Assembly (NCBI GenBank): GCA_013397935.1
Contig: VZRN01001126.1
Coordinates: forward strand, 313,481 to 377,480
From: Dasyornis broadbenti
Taxonomy: Eukaryota > Chordata > Aves > Passeriformes > Dasyornithidae
DNA length: 64,000 nt
Reading direction: 5' to 3'
The notes under the pieces: generated by a model
Told to the model about the DNA's origin: nothing
The model's input: only the letters and a program-made list of their open reading frames with translations
Databases searched by the model: none
In this document: positions 22,961 through 36,238 of the stretch, piece by piece
Layout: each line of letters opens with the position of its first letter
How positions within the stretch are numbered: the stretch's first letter is position 1
Made by a program: the position numbers and the translations under genes

Positions 22961-25319
22961 TGGAGAGCAAACAGTGGAAGGGCTGGTTTGAAACTTGCTT
23001 TTGAATTTGCTTAAATATTTTCCAAATGCTCTTTTACACTGTCTGTGTGGCTGCATTCACCTTTCTGATATGCCTGACTTGCCCATGTGTCTTGCTGGGA
23101 GGAGAGGCAGGGTCAAGTAATGATGTCCACCCTTCTTGGTGTTTAAAGGGTCCTTGCCTGGTAGTCACATTTGTAACGCCAGGGAGCAAGGCACAGCACA
23201 AATCACACATATGAAAGAGATTTAAAAGAGTAAAGAGCTCAGAGGGGTTTGGATAAATACACAAAGTTTAGATTCTGATCCAAACCTCTCTGGTTTTGCT
23301 AAATGAGTTTGGAAGCATCACAAGAGCGGAGTCTTTTTTTTTTTCAGCTCTGGAGTTTCTGGTCCTGACAGGAGTTGGGAAGTGATGAGATTCACATAAA
23401 CAAGGAAGAGTTATCTGAATCTCCTCAGGGCTCATGACATATTCTGAGTCAATGTTAAATCTGAGCCTGTCCAGCTAACCCCACTGGGTCAGGTTATCTG
23501 ATCCAGTAGACAAATGGCTGCTGTTTATTATTTGAGTTGTTTTAAGCTTGTGCCTTGCCACATACGGAGCGAGTTCACCCTAAAATGCTGGTCCACACCT
23601 GCAAGAGACTGACAAATGGCAGATGCCGTAACAGCCCTGCAAGTTACCTGCTGAAAAACTAAATGCTATAAAAATAAGAAGATCAAATTTCTAGCCCACA
23701 GTCAATTACTGTAAGCACTATACCCTAAAAATGAAGGATGAGTTTTAAACAAAGACAATAAGAAATATTTCTAGGTTTTTAATGTACTCCAGCTTCAGAG
23801 GAGGATCCAGGCTTTGTGACCAGGAAGGGAGGAACAGGATTCTTTCATGAGGAATTTCAATAAATAGATTGGTATTAACAGCAGTCTTCGAGATGCTGCT
23901 TTAGTGCTTCTAAAAACCACTAGCAAGTGTCTCTACTGCAAATCCCCCATTAAAGCGAGATATGGGTCTCACTAAATAATCATTCCAGCACCCCCCACTT
24001 TGCAGCAGCTCATTTCTAGATTTGAACTTTGGAGCTGACCCCTGTCTTTGTGATGGGCCAAACCAAAAGCCAGATCTGAACACCGCTGAACTCTGGGAAA
24101 GTTCAAATCTATCGTTTGTGGTTCAGGTTGAGCTCTAATTAAAACAGACCAGTTAGAAAGACAAATGTCTTAAAACCAAAACAAAAAGAATGTTTCACGT
24201 GAAAAGTTTTGGGTCAGGCTATATGGTACCATGTAGAGTTTTAGTCTACCACGTGATGCCATGTTCCTCTGGTGAACACAAACTGACAGCATGCACGTGC
24301 TGCTGTATGAGATATTCCATGCAGACACTTTGAATCCAGCTTCAAGAAGAAGACAGTACTCATGGAAACGCTTCCATGGTGTGGAAAACCTCATCAGCAA
24401 TCTTCCTGTCTCTCAGCTCTGGGCGTAGGGCTGCCACCTTTCAAACTTTCCATGCCCATCCCTACTAGCACAGCAGTTCAGGGTCTCTCAAAAAACAGTG
24501 TCTTGCCTTCTCTGAGTGAAGCTTATGCCTCATTATATCAGCAGTGTGTGGGATATCACCGCTAATCCCTGAAAACAAACAAGGAGGGGGGGTGCAGAAC
24601 CTTCTGTTGTGTAAGAGGGCAGGGAAATCCCAGCTAAATCTCCTGCTCAGAGCTCCTGTTTATACTGTAGTTAATACTACAGTGTCTGTAATGAAGCAAC
24701 ATGGTCAACCAGTGGGCAAGGGAAAAGCAAACAACAGGGAGGAGAACTTGGTTTCAGCATTACTGAACTGCTGAAGTGAAAGAAAATGGGAGACAGCAAG
24801 GAGAAAGAGAAAGGGAAAGAGGGGAAAAGTGTTAATGCCCCATCACTGGTGTCAGGATACACCAGTGCACCAGTAGCTAGAAAAAGAGGGAACTCAGGAA
24901 AATTTACTCAAGAATCACAGCATACATACAATAAGTAACCAGAATTTACTCTCCCTGTGGGCTTTATTCTCTCCCTTTCATGTTACATGTAAGTACCGAG
25001 CATTAGTTGAGTATTTTCCCTTTGTGAAATTTGAGTGGACAATTACCTAAGGTTTCCAAGCTTCCTTCTTATGCAAACTAAGCCAATAATCCTACCAAGC
25101 CTCCTCTACTGAAATTTTTCACTATCGTTCTTTTTTCAGGCCTGGACTCACTTTTTAGAGACCAAATTCCTCCACGACATTTCTGTCCTTTGCTTTTCTG
25201 TCTGGATAAGAAGACTTCAACAGCGCCCAGCTTTGTTTGAGGGTACATCCCAAATATTTAAGTGGAGGTTAGTCCCCAATAATTTCAATTCCTCATGGAA
25301 ATTAGTAATCTTTAGTTTC

Positions 25320-25430
25320 CAGAGAGTGAGGTATGAAGTGACTTGCCCAGGATCACAAGAAAAGGCACAGCTGGGAGCAGAGTACAAGTCCAGTATCTCC
25401 TGGTCCACACTTTAACCATAAAATGATTGT
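25320..25430 (-). mobile_element. MIR-like SINE remnant
   Basis: The plus strand reads 'gaagtgacttgcccaggatc', 'acagctgggagcagagtaca' and 'actttaaccat', in the order of the complement of a MIR/CORE-SINE (protein-free tRNA-derived element: 'agtgacttgcccaaggtcac' ... 'gagccgggattcgaac' ... 'cttaaccact'). Such ancient SINEs persist in amniotes. Borders are approximate and the tRNA-like head is only partly recognisable. Confidence 0.6.
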
Positions 25431-26631
25431 TCTCACACTGAACTAGGAGACACAAGGGATGTGAAAAAGGATAGGAAGGGAATGGTATTGAGCTTCTCAA
25501 CATAACGCCTTCCTCTCAGCTTAGACAAAGAGAAGGAAAAATTATTTTATCCGTTCTGCATGAATACTTCTCAAGTTAAAGAATATTCAAAGATTTTCAC
25601 TCGGGAAATTTTCAGTTCATTTTCACTGGTGAAGCTGTAATTAAAAGAACAATCTTTTTAATAAAAATCATTCTCTAGCAATATACTAAATTCTTTTTAT
25701 GGCATCATTTTAAATACACCAAAACAACAGAAAGCGGTAAAAGACCCACCTAAGCAAAGGAATGGGACACAATATTTTCTTCTGCATAAGTTTTGCGATG
25801 TTCATGAAAGAGGATTGCCAGGAACCTAGTTATTACTTCCGAATTTTCTTTAAAGCAAGCAGTAGAATAGAATGGTTAGAGATACCTGCTCATGTTCTAC
25901 ACAGGATAATATATTGATGTCCAGCAAATCTAGTTGCAACAATCACATGGTTTTTGTCATTGAGAGAAATACGGCAGGAAATACATGCTTGTCAACTTGT
26001 GCTAATCCTCCTGTGAGTATGGAGGACCTCAAATGCTTAGGAATGAGAAGCAGTCAGAGAATAAAACCCACTTGACTGTTTAGGAAAGGTCACCACCTTT
26101 GCTATGCACTTAATGAAATACCTTGTCTGGTTTTGCCTGGGATACTGGCATTAGCGAGTTTCCAAACCATTGACTGAGCCATCACGATGATCCTTCAGCA
26201 GTGCCCCTCAGGTACCCACCACTGACAGCCAGAACCACCTCAGCCTACAGAAACAGCAATGCACAGGTGCTCCGTGCTGGCCACTTCTTATCTGGGGTCC
26301 TGCTCGTTGTCCTTCACCACTACCAACATCTCCTGCTTCTGGCCCATCCCTTTCCTTTCCTTCTCCCTTCACATGCATTTATAGATCTGCTACGGTCTTT
26401 CCCGCTTCCTCACGTCCCTAGCCAGACAGGTGAAAGGCTTCCATCACAAAGACTGAAAACATGCTCCATATTCCGTGTAACAGGATAGCATGACCAGCAG
26501 CTCCGTGTTTCAAACACACTCAATTGATATCACAGCTGAGAATACACAGCAGGGGAAGCTACTCGGTGGGTTGCTGGAGGCTGTGGCTTCCATTTATTGT
26601 GGAACATGTCTCTGTCACTTGCTAAATAGGT

Positions 26632-26645
26632 GCACCATCTGGTGG
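26632..26645 (-). promoter_or_regulatory. CTCF-like motif
   Basis: On the minus strand CCACCAGATGGTGC agrees with the CTCF core CCASYAGRKGGCRS at 13 of 14 positions. It points toward the plus-oriented candidate at 6683, with exon 3 between them. Confidence 0.45.
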
Positions 26646-28464
26646 TAATTTTGGACTTCAGCTTCTTAAATTTCCAAAGAGCAGCGGTGGAGCTACGCCT
26701 GTGGTTGCAGCATTGATTTTTTGGGTTTTGCCAGTATCTGTCTGAAAGTCATCAGCTAAGACAACTTTGCAGGTACTACTGGTGACTGAGTACTGAGAAT
26801 AGGTAGGGCTTTAAATAAGGACCAAGTTTCCTTGTCTGCTGTGTGGGGCAAGCAGGTATGACCATAAGAGGACCACGTGTTCCCCTGAGAAACATACCTA
26901 GAGATGGGAAAATTTCATACACAAACGGAAATTAGGTGTTAAGGGAGTCTGAAGACCCTGGATAGGCAACAGGGACTGTCATGCAGTCAAATTAAGATCC
27001 AAATCACCCTCTGGAAGCATTTCTCCCTGTTCTTTGGCCATACAAGGAATACAGGCTGACTAGGTTCCTATCTCAGACATCTCATGCAAATGCCTGGAGC
27101 TGTGTGGTTTGAAACTGGGCCAAAGGAAAGAAGTGAGGAAGGGGCTCCTTGTTTTTCTGCCTTTGTCATCTGAAGCCATTTAGTTCAGCAGCAGAGAGAA
27201 ACCACTGCTACCTCTTATGCCATTCCCCTCAGAAAGTGCAAGGTTGCACTGGCCGTGTCTGATGGGACTCACAGTGGAGATCTCTTCTGAACAGGATGGC
27301 TGGAGGCTGAATCAGACAGAAAATGAGTTTCCATATTTTGGTGAAGAAATGAGTGAACAGGTGAAAATAAGTCATGCTCCATGAGTAAACTTTTTTTGTT
27401 TTAGCAGCTTGAATGGAGCTATGAAATCTACAGCAGTTCCATACATGTTCCATACAGCTTCTGTGTAGAGATAGCAGTGCCTTGTCCCAGTGCACCAGTG
27501 AGCTTCCGGGGGTGAGAGCAAACCAGAAAGACTCCTCACTAATTCAAGCCCATTTAACTGACACTGGCTAAGTTTTAGGGATCATCTTTCTCACAGAATC
27601 CCAGAACTGGAGTTTGAACCTCTGCAGTGGAGAGATCATTATAGATAACAACAAATTACGCTTGTGGCTAAAAGTAGACTCCTAGGTCCACTCCAAGGGG
27701 ATCTGGGATGGGCAGAAGGACCATCATCAACTTGATATTACGTGCTGGCTTTCACTATGACTTCTGTATTCTGCAAACCACTTGGTTCTGCCTTTAAAAT
27801 GAAACACTTTCAAAGCCTCTTCAATAGTACTTCGAATGGAGGGTTTAAAGTTAAGCACATATTGGGTAAAAAAAAGCATGGCTGGAGTCAATGGCCAGTT
27901 TGAATCCTGAGAGAATGACTGCTTTAGAACTACAATGCTAGATTCACTTTTTCAAGCCTCCAAATAACAGATTATAGTGCCCTCTTGCTTGTTTGCTTTA
28001 TTTTTTTTTGGTTTTAATTTGCCTCTTCTATCAGTAACAATAATATTATACTTCACAGTATGAACGTCAGTAAGAAATAAACTACAGTCATGCACAATTT
28101 AATCCAATGCTAAAAAGTCAGGCATGATACGCACGAAGGAAATTTTGTCAATTAGAAAATGAGGTATTTGTCAGATGTAATATTTTGCAATACACCAGCT
28201 ACTTCATTAGGGAAAGAAATTGCTCGTGACTGGAGGCACGATGGCAAACTGCATGGATCATTGATCTAATCCTGAATTTGTTTGCAAACCAAAATGTGCA
28301 GATAACAAATGCTGTGTTTTTTCGTAATGTTTGTACATGCATTTCAAGCTTTTCAATTTAGAAACAGATGGTTTACCAAACAGGACCTATCCCTAAGAAC
28401 AGAGGAGGAAAGGGAGGGATGCTGCTACACATGTAACTCTGAAGTCTAATGTTATGTTTAGTCT

Positions 28465-28517
28465 GTCCTGCTTGATGTAGAGGTCGGACAAGATGACCAA
28501 ACCTATCATCTGTAATT
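28465..28517 (+). mobile_element. possible CR1 3'-tail fragment
   Basis: The segment 'gatgtagaggtcggacaaga' followed by 'tgaccaaacctatcatctgt' and 'aattctag' resembles the last 50 bases of an avian CR1 (ggaggttggactagatgacc ... attctatg). It is short and diverged, with no clear CR1 body to its left, so it could be a chance match. Confidence 0.4.
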
Positions 28518-29477
28518 CTAGGGAAGAGATTTTCACAACACAGCTAACCGCAGTAGTAAAGCTCAGGGAATCTCCAGAGTCATTAGAACCCCAAGTTCCC
28601 AGAGGATCACGTACCAGCAGGTGCTGTCCTGCACTCCCTGGCACTTCCCCTGCAGAGGCAAGGCTTGGCAGCACCTGCCTGTTTGCAAAGTTGCTCTGTA
28701 CTTCAAAAGTCAAATGTTGTATGGTTGATTGCCATTTAACTAATTAGGTTTTAGCTGAGTCCCTCTATGAAATGCAGCTTCACTTTCAACTTCTGCTCAT
28801 AACCAAAAGCCAGGAGCCTTTTTAGTGGCTCTGGTGAAACCAGTGGCAAAATTTCTACTGACAGCAATAGGACAAGAATTTGGCCCCTGTCCTTTTGGAT
28901 TAAGCCCAGCACTTCATTTGACTTTCAATGTCATTTGCCTTCCTGGTTAAACACGTACTATGTTGTAAGTCATTGACTAACAGGACTGGGGTGCTGAAGT
29001 AACTAATGAGTCAGCACACCGTGGAACATTTGTACTCAGCAATTTTCTTAAAAAGTGACATGGAAGAAATGGCACTAAATGAACATTAATGTTCCTTGGA
29101 GCTAAGGAAATGCCAAGCTTAAAACTGCTATGCAAAGTTAGCCCTCTGTCCAAATTTTGGTACAGTATTCAACTAAATCATAGCCTAGGATTTGCATACT
29201 ATCTTTTCCACAGGATCTCTGACTCACTCATCCCAAGGGAAACCAGAAAAATAATATGGAAAATGTTACCCTGAGTAGCTACAGACAAAGCTAAAAGAGA
29301 AAAGGAGGACTTTTGTTCTGGCCGGTGCTGAGCAGGAAATGCTCATCACAGACCCAAGGCCCCATCACACGTAGCTGCACCCTTCCCACTGCACATAAGA
29401 ACATATCCAGTAGGATGATCAAATGCCAGCACCTATGAGCACCCACCCCTTGCCCCTCAGAAATGTTTCTTTTCCAC

Positions 29478-29499
29478 ACTGACACTTAAATGTGTCAGT
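29478..29499. repeat. 8-bp inverted repeat, 6-base loop
   Basis: ACTGACAC and GTGTCAGT form perfect arms around ttaaat. It could be a dimeric factor site or a small hairpin. It is not followed by a T run and shows no link to a gene. Confidence 0.5.
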
Positions 29500-32400
29500 A
29501 TGGAAACTATTCCATATAACAAAGAAGATCCATTTCGTTTTGAACCACTAGAATGATGAAATACATCCCCATGTCAGTCCATGGGTTTTTCAGGGGATCT
29601 GAGGTTTAAGGTCAACAGAAAGACAGTGTATTGTGCTCTGTGATGTCTTGTACCAAGCTGAGCAGGGTTATGGAACCTTACATCCCAGAATAGTCATGTA
29701 AGGATGTGAGGGCAGAGTTCAGGAGATCCAGAGACTTCAGTCTCCCCACTTGCAGTGCTTGGCATTAACTTACATCAATGCACGGAACGAATTCAAAATG
29801 AAGTGCACTGAGAGCTAAAATGGAGTTGCTCAGAGTCAGGTATGTCAGCGTATTTAAACTTGAAAATGTCTACAGAAAAACACCTGTTCCAAGAAAATCT
29901 TCACGGAAACAGAAACCCTTTCCTTAGAATGGAAATTCCAGATTTCATTCCGATCAATAACCCCCATTCATCATCCAGCTGCAAGCCACACAGAGTTCAC
30001 CAAGTGACTGTATTGCCATATTAGTGCTGTGTTTGGAATAAGGATTTTAAAGCCTTTTAAAGAGAGTCTGCTGCCAAATAGGTAAATATTTAAATGGCAA
30101 CAAGAACATTTTAATTTAAGAGAATTTATACTATTCTTCACACTCGTGACCCTTGAGGGAAGAGAAAATACAATTGAGCTATACTTGAACTAAACAGTAA
30201 AACCTTACAAAAAGACTTGGGTGTAGAGAAGATAAAATGAGAGATATAAAAATCTGTCTCTTCATGTCTGGAAATTATTATATGCTACAGACTATATATG
30301 CTTTTATTACTTTTATACGTAGACAAAGAAATAGAGATTATAAAATTAATGTAGCAAAGAGACATTTTTTCTAGTAAAGTCGAACAAAATTTATCTTTGT
30401 CAACTCATAATTTATGAATGATACTGCCCATTTATGTTTGTCTTTTCCTCTATGATTTAAAACGTGTTTTGAAAACATTACTAAGGCCTCCCTGAATCAT
30501 TATGAGGTTCTGGCATCTAAGAAATTTTTAAAGCACGGAGAAATTATCACCCACAAATGTTCAAATTGATTCACCAAGCTGGGAATCCTCCATCGTCTCA
30601 AAATAGGACTTTCTTTAAAACAACAGTACTTTCTTACAAGAAAAAGATACTTTCCTAAAAATATCCAAGTGACAGAAATTAAGAAGAATCTGAACCTACC
30701 ACTCCCACAATAGCCTGTCTCCTCAGTTAAAAAAATACAAATTATTAGCACCTTACTTGTTTCACAGCCTTTCTTACTGCTCCTTTGCAACCTCAGCTAC
30801 CTCCAGCTGGGAGGTTTATTTTCTTATTCTGGTTTGGGTTACTGCCTTACTTTGTTACATGTTATAGTAAAAACCTTATCCACCCCTCTACAGTCAGAAA
30901 GTACGAGCTGTTTGAATCAACTCTGCCATTTGCCCCAAAGATGCTCATGCAAACTGAAATGCCCTCTCACATACCCTGCCCTGTACCCACTCCATTACCC
31001 CACCTTTTCCCCCGTGTTCAGCTTTCAGTCGAGATGAAGTGCGCTGAGGAAAGTCTCTGCTAAGGCCCCTGCCTTTGAGGACTCACCTCCCTGCCTGCAG
31101 CCTAACTCAGAGCAGCACGCAGGGCTTTGGGTGGAACAGCCCAGCTTCGCTCCAGCATGGCCCTTCCACCTCTGAAAGGCCACTTTTGGGACAGTCACTG
31201 ACACACCAAAATCCTTCTGCAGTAATGTAGAGCTGCCAAGTGCGAACAAATACCTTGGGCAGCCTTCAGGTTTAAGAAACTTTAGTTTCTCCTTCCAGCA
31301 ACAGCATGCCAGTTGTGAGAATAAAGGTGCTGTTTGAGACATTTTAATAGAAGGCTTTGCAATGATGGTTTGCAGCGTAGTAAATCTTTTCTGCAAAACG
31401 AGCAAGTGGAGGAAGTCCACAGATTTGGGGGTTTTTACCTCTTAACTGCCTGCCTCTACCTGCCAGCCAGTTACCCAGCTGCTAGAGGCGCTGGTTCATC
31501 ATACATGTCTTGTTATTTAGTGTTTTTTTTAGTTCAGGCAAATAATGAGAAAGCTCTCCCTCTCCAAATAACCAAGAAATATACATCTTCTTATGCACCA
31601 CTGTGCTTCTGTTGAGAGTTATGCTTGCTTAAGCCACATAACATTAAATCCACCATGGTATTTGTAGTTTAACTAAGTCAAACGTGCAAATGCAATGACT
31701 CCGCATGGCATCTCGGGGAATGCACATTGGCAGTCACTCCAAGTTGGCTCCGTGAGCAATAAAGGCACGGTTTGTATTGGTCTTCTGGAGCTGCACACAT
31801 CCTTGGTACAGACTGCAGCCAATTAAATGCATCCTGTGCACCTCTCTCCCGGAGTCCCAGACAGCCTGCTGCACTAGGAGCTGAAAGCTGATGCCATGCC
31901 CTGAGAAGCCACCCCTCACACTGGAAGGTTTTTCACCATATCCTAGCACCAACGGAGACATCCAGTTCTAATTACTGAAAGCAAATTTCTTTCTGCTCAG
32001 TTGCTTGAACGCTCAAAGGACATTGTTGTCTGGGCCCATGTTATATGACAACAACAAAAACCCTGAAATTTTTCCACATTAGGTCCAAAAGCCACTGTGC
32101 AATTGAGGTTCCCCATAGCTGACAAATGCCTAAACCAATCATAGCACCTACTGCTATGACGAAGATAATTACTGCCTTTCCGTCGGTGAAGTGTGTACCC
32201 TGCTCTGTATCATATTTAAAATAATCTAATTCCAACTCATTTTCCCCCTCTAAATTGTTTCCAGCTGTACAATTCCTTTTTTCCCCCCATATTGTTTTTA
32301 TTGGATATAGTGCAAGTTCGTAAAGATAGATTTTCCCATAATAAATACACAGATATTAGAATAATAAACATCCAGTCAACCTGATATATGAATATTACTA

Positions 32401-33511
32401 AGCCTTAACAAATATATAACAAACAACATAAATTGATTTTAAAAAATTGAAAATGAGAACATAAAGTAGCAGAGAAAGAAATGTCAGGAGGAAATAAAGG
32501 CAAAAAGTGAGCTAGAAATATAGTTACTTTAGCAAACTGTCTGGATTCATTTATGGTTCCCTTTATCGACTTGCTGATAGCATTAAAGCACAGCTATGGT
32601 TGTAAAGCATTCCTAAGAATGCCGCCTGTCTTCATGTACTGGAGGTTTTCTGCTCACACTGGAAGTCGAGCTTTCCAAGTTGGCCAACTCATACCCCACC
32701 AGACACTACCGTGCTAGATTGATCCATCTGCTTGGACACAAACGTCCATTTTTGGAGAATAATGAGCCTCTCTACTCCTCCCATTTTTGGTAGGAAGTTT
32801 TTACGAACATTTGGCATCTCGGTTAAACCATCATCATAGCCCAGAATAAAAATGACTGGATTCATATGTGGAATCCAAATTTTATTAAGTCTATATATGG
32901 CCTGAACCAAGAATAATTTACTGGCTGACACCCCCTAAGCATGTATGACAGGATGCCAGCTGTTTCTCCATGATGCCATCACTCAGATGTCTTTCACGCC
33001 CAATTCTCAGGTTTTTTCTGGCCTGCAACTAAAACACGGGTTCGAGAGTAGACTTACAGTGTTACCTCTTTCCAGTACAAACAGAGAAAGAATTACTGCT
33101 GTTCATGAGTACCTTTCCTTCAGAAGTGGTCCCCCTCCCTTTCCTAGTCTTCTGTTTGGAATTATCCATCCTCTCCACAGTTTATGTGTGCATGTGCACA
33201 AGTGCATGCTTGTAGAGAGCTGTGGCATTCAAGTTTATGTTCTGTGCTTGCCAAAAGTCGTCTTCACCTGGGAGTTAACGAAGCCCATGCACAGATTTTG
33301 TTTGTCTCTAAAACTGTAGAGTTTTCCGCCATCCCTCCCCCTCTCTGCCTGGAGAGTGGATCAAAAGTTGAGTGAATGGGAAGCTACAGGAAACTTCTCA
33401 AGATGTTCTTCTCCTAAACATCCCCGGCAAGCAGAGCTGTAACTTTCCTTCAGATGCATCCTTTCAACACACCAGAAAACTACAGCTCAATACAGAAGGT
33501 TAGACATTTGG

Positions 33512-33528
33512 AAAAAAAAAAAAAAAAA
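33512..33528. repeat. 17-base A run
   Basis: Perfect A17 with no poly(A) signal in the preceding 40 bases, so there is no support for a retrocopy. Confidence 0.95.
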
Positions 33529-34748
33529 CAACTTCAGAACTCGCTTGGGTTTGGTCTGTTGGTTGATACTTCCCTGTCAAATGTCCAGTTTAAGGATTTG
33601 CCAAATCATTGCACCGGTGACACAGCCGAGTACTGCTAAACCGTGATCATTTTCCACATCATCAGTCTGAGAAAGGAGATGGCTACAGCTCACTCTCGAT
33701 ATCTCGACAGATATATTTCTCCAAACACCAAAACACTTCAGTTTCACCCTGGATTTAGCACTGGTAAGAGCTGCCTGTTTATAAGCGCTCCAGTTTGAAG
33801 GATTACAGTGGAAATGGTCAATGCAGAAATAATTAGCCAGAAAAATCCACTGTCAAAGAACAACAGCAGGTTTCATTTCTGTTACTGATTCAGACTTCAC
33901 ACTACAAAGCCTGCACTGCTTACTTTTTTGGGGTGGAGTTCTTTTCTTCCAATGCAGTTAATGGTGTGTAGGTTTTAGAGGCATGTAAATGACAAATTGC
34001 TCTGTCCATTATTTGGGGCAATAGAGACCAGCCCCTGGTGCTGGAGCTCTTTAGAACCAGAGGCTTTACTCATCCTGATCAGGGTCCTTGCTTTCAAAAT
34101 ATTAGAAGGGCAATTATCTTTCCACGGTGATTACCAATTTGATATATCATTTTTTTCATTGGTTTTAAAATTTTTTAGTTTTAAGTTTTGAATCCATTTG
34201 TTTAAGAGGCAATCTTTAAAGAGGCTTAAAGCAAGAGGAATGAGTGGAGAGGACAGAAGATTATGTGAGAAAATTAAAATAAGGGATGAGTGCAGGGAGG
34301 TGACAAATACAAGTATGCACAAGGACAGGATAAGTAAAGCAAGTGCAAGACTGACTTTCTTTGGGGATGGCATGGCTGTGGAGAAGTTCCCAGCTATAAA
34401 TATACCAAAATAAGCTACACACAATGCTTGGCTAATTCATCCCATGCTACAGCCTTTGTTCATGCCACTAATTTAGATTTCTCTGTCACTTTTTATCTCT
34501 GGCTGCTATAAATCTTTTACACCAACACAAATGCCCCATACCTACCATCATTTCTACACTTGTTATTCCATCCTCTGGACTATTTCAGTTGTTTCTAGTA
34601 CAGATTCCATGTGCTGTATTGGTGGTGCAGCCCTCATTCACTGAAGAACCTCTTTGAATAAATCTCTCCTCACTGATCCAGCTTAGACCTTAGCTAACAA
34701 ACTGAGGACTTCCCCTGGCACCACAGGATCCCCAGAAGTCACAAGGGG

Positions 34749-34762
34749 GGGACACGTGTCCC
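34749..34762. promoter_or_regulatory. 14-bp perfect palindrome with CACGTG E-box
   Basis: GGGACACGTGTCCC equals its own reverse complement and centres on CACGTG, the site of USF, MYC/MAX and related bHLH factors. No promoter is evident nearby, so function is open. Confidence 0.35.
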
Positions 34763-35908
34763 TGGTGATTTCTTCTGGCTTGGTGGTGGGTGGAAGACAC
34801 GCATGGTTGGAACATAAAGGCACCCAAGAGGTGATGGCAGCAACAGACCCACATCTGGCGGAGAAACCTCACGTTGGGTGAGTCCAGGGCTTTGCTTTGG
34901 GTTTCGAAGGGGGATTACATCAAGATACGAGTTAGAACAACCGTAGATCTGCACTTGTCAGTGTAGTGGGGAGTCTTGGCCAGGGTCTAAAGGGTAGGTC
35001 CTCTCTTTCCCAAGCAGCAAGAGAGCAATTAAGATCATATTATCACCGCTTACTTTCCCTCCCCACCCTGAATAACTCACCCTCAGTGTTGCTCTCCCCA
35101 GGTGAACCCGGGGCAAAGCTTTCCTTTGGGGTGAAGGGTAAAACATGCCTGTCTTTTTGTATTAATCCTTTCCTCAGGATGTTCAGGCACAACCAAATGG
35201 CTGGTTTAGTGTTTCTGTATGTGCCAGACACGGACGTGTTTTGTTACACATGTGAATATTTATGCTTACAAGTATCTTGTATTTTTAAGTAGTGGGGGTT
35301 TTAAATCTTTGTCCATTTTTTACCTTTTTCCACCTTGCTAGTGTAATAACACCACTTCCTGAAACCCTGTCCTTTTCCTGGGTGCTGACCTAACCATCTC
35401 TGGGTGCTACTCCACTAATTAAAACAATAAAGAGCTGTGCATTATGGGATCCTTTATAGACCTGCATGGAGCTCATCTGGCTCGGCTGGAAGGGGTCACG
35501 TAAACCTTCTCCATCCGTTAGAGTCTGTGTGGTTTCACACCCAACAAATGTCAAAGCAGAACTCGGCTGCAACAGCCAAGTTTCATCTGTGTTTGGGTTA
35601 ACCCATAAAAGAACCCACCAGATTCCACATCAGTCATTTCAAACTTGCAAGAAACCACCCAGGTTCAGTGGAGAGGTCAAGAATCTGGTAAACATTTTGG
35701 CAAATATGGCTTGAACAGTGGCTCAAGAAATCCTGTGTTTTTCCAACTTTGGGTAGTCTGACCAGCCCGATAGCTGGTCCATCCTGATGACAAATAACTT
35801 CTGCTCTTTGTAGCTCTTACTTTGCACAGAAATATTGAGAATGAAAGCACAGCTACAACTTCTCCTCTTTAGGCATTTGAACTGCACTCACTTGCAAAGT
35901 TTTGGAGC

Positions 35909-36238
35909 ATGAAAGGAGTCTGTCTGGTGAAAAGGATTGCCACCCACGAGCACAGTGGTGGAGCTGGTGAGACACCACAAGGTTCTCAGCTTGAAGAGGA
36001 GAGCAAAAGCAGAGAAATCCTTTTCACTGGAAAGCGCAGTGATGACACCAACTCTGGTACAACCCTCCAGAGTGGCCCTCCTCAGGCCATAAGGGATCTC
36101 ATAGATGGTGAGACAACACACTTATCTAGGGTCAGAGCATGCCTGCAAGCTTTGGCAGATGAAAACTGCATGAAGAAGTACAGCATGTTTGAGAGATGTG
36201 TATTTTCTGGCAGCAACATAATTTTGGATATCAACTGA
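35909..36238 (+). other. 109-codon open frame in intron 2, function unknown
   Basis: A plus-strand frame with many charged and polar residues (LEEESKSREI, KKYSMFERC) lies opposite WNT7B. I do not recognise it. A 77-codon minus frame overlaps it. Splice-like or promoter-like signals were not evident, so it is probably non-coding. Confidence 0.2.

Noticed and set aside
27590..27640. possible CR1 antisense start (cacagaatcccagaactgg)
   Set aside because: Only about 20 bases resemble the CR1 tail and no body follows.
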